Notes under the pieces: generated by a model
Databases searched by the model: none
Told to the model about the DNA's origin: nothing
What the model saw: the letters and a program-made list of their open reading frames with translations, nothing else
Translations under genes and position numbers: made by a program
In this document: positions 60,729-64,000 of the stretch, one piece after another
Numbering within the stretch: the first letter of the stretch is position 1
Layout: every line of letters starts with the position of its first letter
From: Chrysemys picta bellii
Taxonomy: Eukaryota; Chordata; Testudines; Emydidae
Assembly: GCF_011386835.1 (NCBI RefSeq)
Contig: NC_088792.1
Location: forward strand, 42,212,882 to 42,276,881
Direction of reading: 5' to 3'
Length of the DNA stretch: 64,000 nt

Positions 60729-61063
60729 CCAGGTTTCAGAGTAGCAGCCATGTTAGTCTGTATCTGCAAAAAGAACAGGAGTACTCGTGGCACCTTCGAG
60801 ATTAACACATTTATTAGAGCATAAGCTTTCGTGGGCTACAGCCCACTTCTTCGGATGCATATAGAATGGAACATATATTGAGGAGATATATATACACACA
60901 TACAGAGAGCATGAACAGGTGGGAGTTGTCTTACCAACTCTGGGAGGCCAATTAAGTAAGAGAAAAAAAACTTCTGAAGTGATAATCAAGATAGCCCAGT
61001 ACAGACAGTTTGATAAGAAGTGTGAGAATACTTACAAGGGGAGATAGATTCAATGTTTGTAAT
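60729..61063 (-). mobile_element. Penelope-like element tail within CR1
   Basis: 335 bp flanked by exact GGCTATT repeats (60722-60728 and 61064-61070). Removing it and one GGCTATT restores the expected CR1 order. It carries GTTTCAGAGTAGCAGCCATG, GAGCATAAGCTTTCGTGGGC, CGGATGCATATAGAATGG and AAGTGATAATCAAGATAGC, colinear with the left arm at 58084, then continues about 80 bases further. Confidence 0.7.
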
Positions 61064-62975
61064 GGCTATTGCAGAGAAGCTAAATGATGTCTTTGCATCA
61101 GTCTTCACTACAGAGGATGTGGGGGAGATCCCTACACCCAAGCCATTCCTTTTAGGTGACAGATCTGAGGAACTGTTCCAGATTGAGGTGTCAATAGAGG
61201 AGATTTTGGAACAAATTGATAAATTAAAGAGTAATAAGTTACCAGGAACTCAGGAAATTGCAGAACTACTAACTGTGGTATGTAACCTATATTTGAATCA
61301 GACTCTGTACCAAATGACTGGAAAGTAGCTAATGTAACACCTACTTTTTTTAAAAAGGCTCCAGAGGCAATTCTGGCAATTACAACCTGGTAAGCCTAAC
61401 TTCAGTACCAGACAAATTGGCTGAAACTATAGTAAACAACAGAATTATCAGACACAGATGAACGTGATATGTTGAGGAAGAGTCAACATGGCTTTTGTAA
61501 AGGGAAATCATGCCTGACCAATCTATTAGAATTCTTTGAGGGAATCAACAACCATGTAGACTAGGGTAATCCAGTTGATATAATATACTTCGGCTTTCAG
61601 AAAGCCTTTGACAAGGTCCCACACTAAAGGCTTTTAAGCAAAGAAAGCTGTCATGGGATAAGAGGGAAGGTCCTCTCATGAATCAGTAATTGGTTAAAAG
61701 ATAGGAAACAAAGGGTCCGTTTTCACAATGGAGAAAGGTAAATACCAGAGTCCAACAAGGATCTGTGCTGAGACCTGTGCTGTTCAACATATTCATAAAT
61801 GATCTGGAAGATGGGGGGGTGAACAATAAGGTGGCAAAAATGAAGACATACAAAATTACTCAAGCTGGTTAATTTCAAAGCTTTGATTGTGAAGAGTTAC
61901 AAAGGGATCTCACTAAACTGGGTGACAAAACAGCAGATGAAATTCAATGTTGATAAATGCAAAGGGATGCATGCCAAGCCCATGTATGCATGTTAATGAT
62001 GGGTTCTAATTCAGCTGTTACCACTCAAGAAAGAGATCTTGGTGTCATCATGGATAGTTCTCTGAAAACATCTGCTCAATATGCAGTGGCTGTCCAAAAA
62101 GCATTAGGAAAGGAATAGATAATAAATAGAAAATGTCATAATGACACTATATAAATCCATGGTACACCCGCACCTTGAATACTGCGTGCAGTTCTGGTCA
62201 CCCCATCTCAAAAAAGTTACATTAGAATTGTTAAAGGTGTAGAGAAAGGCAATGAAAATGATTACAGACATGGTACAGCTTCCATATGAGGAGAGATTAA
62301 AAAGATTAGGACTATTCAGTTTAGAAAAGAGTTGACTCAGGACAGATGATAGAGGTCTATAAAACCATGAATGGTGTGGAGAAAGTGAATAGGGATGCAT
62401 TATTTACCCCTTTACATTACACAAGAACAAGGGGTCACCCAATGAAATTAATAAGCAGCAGGTTTAAAACAAACAAAAGGAAGTATTTCTTCACACAACA
62501 CACAGTCAAAATGTGGAAGTCTATGCCATGGAATGTTGTGAAGGCCAAAAGTATAAATGGATTCAATAAAGAATTAGATAAATTCATGGAGAAATAGGTC
62601 CATCAATGGCTATTAGCCAAGATGGTCAGAGACACAACCCCATGCTTTGGTGACCCTAAACATCCAACTGCCAGAAGCATCTGGCACTGGCCTCTGTCAG
62701 AGACAGGATACTGGACTAGTTAGACCATTAGTCTTACCCCATATGACCATTCTTATGTTGCACAGTTTTATGTTTTGTAAAGCATTGTGTGCACTTACAT
62801 ATTTAAGCACTATAAATAGTTACTGCTCCGAAGAGTAGAGCTGAGTGCATTGTTACCCTTGATTCTGTTGAGCATTGTAATCCACTGCACATCAATGGTA
62901 CTGTTCTCCCTCAGTGACAGTACACTGATGGCATCATGAAGACATTGCAAACATTGATAATGAAGTTTTTGAGTG

Positions 62976-63104
62976 GTCCAGATCCTTAGCTGGTGTAAAT
63001 CTGCATAGCTCCATTGACTTGAATGGAGTTATGCAGAATGTGTTATCGCAAGTATTTGACTTCAGTGGACCTATGTAATTTTATTCCATCTGAGGATCTG
63101 GCCC
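62976..63104. mobile_element. Fold-back MITE (CCAGATCC...GGATCTGG)
   Basis: TCCAGATCCTTAGCTGGTGT at the left and GAGGATCTGGCCC at the right are inverted repeats, with CTCCATTGACTTGAATGGAG as an inner palindrome. A related piece lies at 35680-35762. Confidence 0.65.
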
Positions 63105-64000
63105 AGTTTCTGGACTGATGTAATCTTTAATACTACAGTAAATTGGTAGTTAGGAAGAAATATTAAAATTGAGCAGATGGGGATGTGGGTCAGAGGAGGC
63201 ATTTTCACAGTTCTGAAACCACGTCAACCTGAGATATCAGATAGTTGTTGAAGTCTTCCTCAGTGGGGTAAGAGGGGAGAACAGACCTTCTATCATAACA
63301 AGGCTAAACCGAATGTTTTAACAAAAACAAGTAGAAACAGGATTTCTCTCTTTAAAATATGGCTCTACTTTGGCGGTGACATATTAAAATGGCACCTCGG
63401 GTTGTTTTTTAAACCCTGTGTGTGTGTGCGCGCACACAGAAATATAACTGTCCTGAAGACCAGCATATTCAGGAGGCACAACAAAGCATTGCATGTGCAC
63501 CCCTGATTGCAAAATTAGGGGATGCCAGCACCAGCTAAGCGCAGGGTCAGAAACGTCAGCTGTGGAATCATCTGTGGAGGCCAGAGCAAATCATCTAAAA
63601 CTAAGATTCAACCCATCTGTTCTGAGATATAGGTAGGCTAATGTAGGCTTTTGTTGCTTTATAGAGGACAGACATGATGACACTGATGCTTTGCCCTCAT
63701 TGCTTCCCCATGCAACTTGGAAGATTCCCAGAGATGCTTCTTTGGCTCTGTCAGATGTGTTGAGACGTTTTGAATCTGTACTGGAATGAAATTGTTGAGA
63801 TTTATGCCCTACTTTTGAAGGTATTTAGGCATTGCTGCTCTCAGTGTTGCACTGCTTAATTTAACTTAAGATTTTGGGCCCTAAATCTCATTTCCAAAAG
63901 GGACTTAGGAACCTAAATCTCATGAGCTCTCAATAAAATTTTGGCTTTTGAAATGAGAGAGAGGTTACTAAACCATTTAGGCCTTGCAATGCTGAGTGCA
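63105..64000. other. CUBN intron 23, right edge
   Basis: A short TG/CG alternating run lies at 63418-63440, and a fold-back fragment at about 63845-63945. I searched for the next CUB6 exon (RDGG...LLG pattern) and did not find it. Confidence 0.45.

Larger units (their letters stand above)
59630..62760 (+). mobile_element. CR1 LINE, most of ORF2 to 3' end, with two insertions
   Basis: From about 59640 (TGAATCAAACTGAATAATGG) it follows the turtle-type CR1 order through reverse transcriptase to the terminal GACCATTCTTATGTT. Frames at 61053-61328 (SVEEILEQ-like RT region) and 62346-62597 are decayed pieces, with stops and shifts between them. It is interrupted by a mariner-type MITE (60149-60335) and a Penelope-like fragment (60729-61063). 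Coding potential is lost. Confidence 0.8.

Noticed and set aside
61053..61328. 91-codon open frame as a host gene
   Set aside because: It is a remnant of CR1 reverse transcriptase in order with the surrounding CR1 sequence.
59312..64000. Next CUB6 exon in the right edge
   Set aside because: No RDG/LLG/YCG-like pattern with splice borders found; the space is mainly CR1 and MITE sequence.

Overview
The window is vertebrate genomic DNA: short exons with GT/AG borders separated by repeat-filled introns. It carries the 5' part of one gene, cubilin (CUBN), on the + strand. I could place 23 consecutive coding exons (5931-59311). They total 3,344 coding bases, about the first 1,115 of roughly 3,600 residues, and the reading frame stays open across every junction. 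In order they encode a signal peptide, a furin-type site, the N-terminal helical/trimerisation segment, eight EGF-like domains, CUB domains 1-5 and the first half of CUB6. The window ends inside intron 23, so the rest of the gene lies to the right.

The repeats point to a turtle, or failing that a crocodilian. They include CR1 LINE pieces with the archosaur/turtle-type 3' tail, MIR-type SINEs, many short fold-back DNA elements, hAT-type elements with 8-bp target duplications, a Tc1/mariner-type MITE, and copies of a repeat whose end matches what I remember of turtle Penelope-like elements. No database search was possible; family names rest on recognition.

Layout: 1-5590 is 5' flank with CR1, hAT-like and purine-rich repeats. 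5590-5930 is a likely proximal promoter and 5' leader with HNF4-like, HNF1-like and TATA-like sequences. 5931-9686 holds exons 1-6 (signal peptide to EGF2). 9687-15192 is intron 6 with a nested MITE/hAT insertion. 15193-19809 holds exons 7-11 (EGF2-EGF7). 19810-28378 is intron 11, containing a decayed Ty3/Gypsy retrotransposon inserted in a CR1 tail and itself hit by two further elements. 28379 is the start of exon 12 (EGF7/EGF8). 33478-48125 holds exons 13-22 (CUB1-CUB5). 48126-59124 is the 11-kb intron 22, with a 495-bp Penelope-like hairpin. Exon 23 (first half of CUB6) ends at what appears to be a GC donor, followed by a CR1 copy carrying two later insertions.

Cubilin is a peripheral membrane receptor of kidney proximal tubule and ileum. 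With amnionless it forms cubam, which takes up intrinsic factor-vitamin B12 and filtered proteins. No second protein-coding gene was recognised. The most notable points are the perfect 227-bp inverted repeat, the clean multi-level transposon nests, the GC-AG intron, the in-frame upstream ATG, and a cysteine in CUB6 that I recall as absent from human cubilin.
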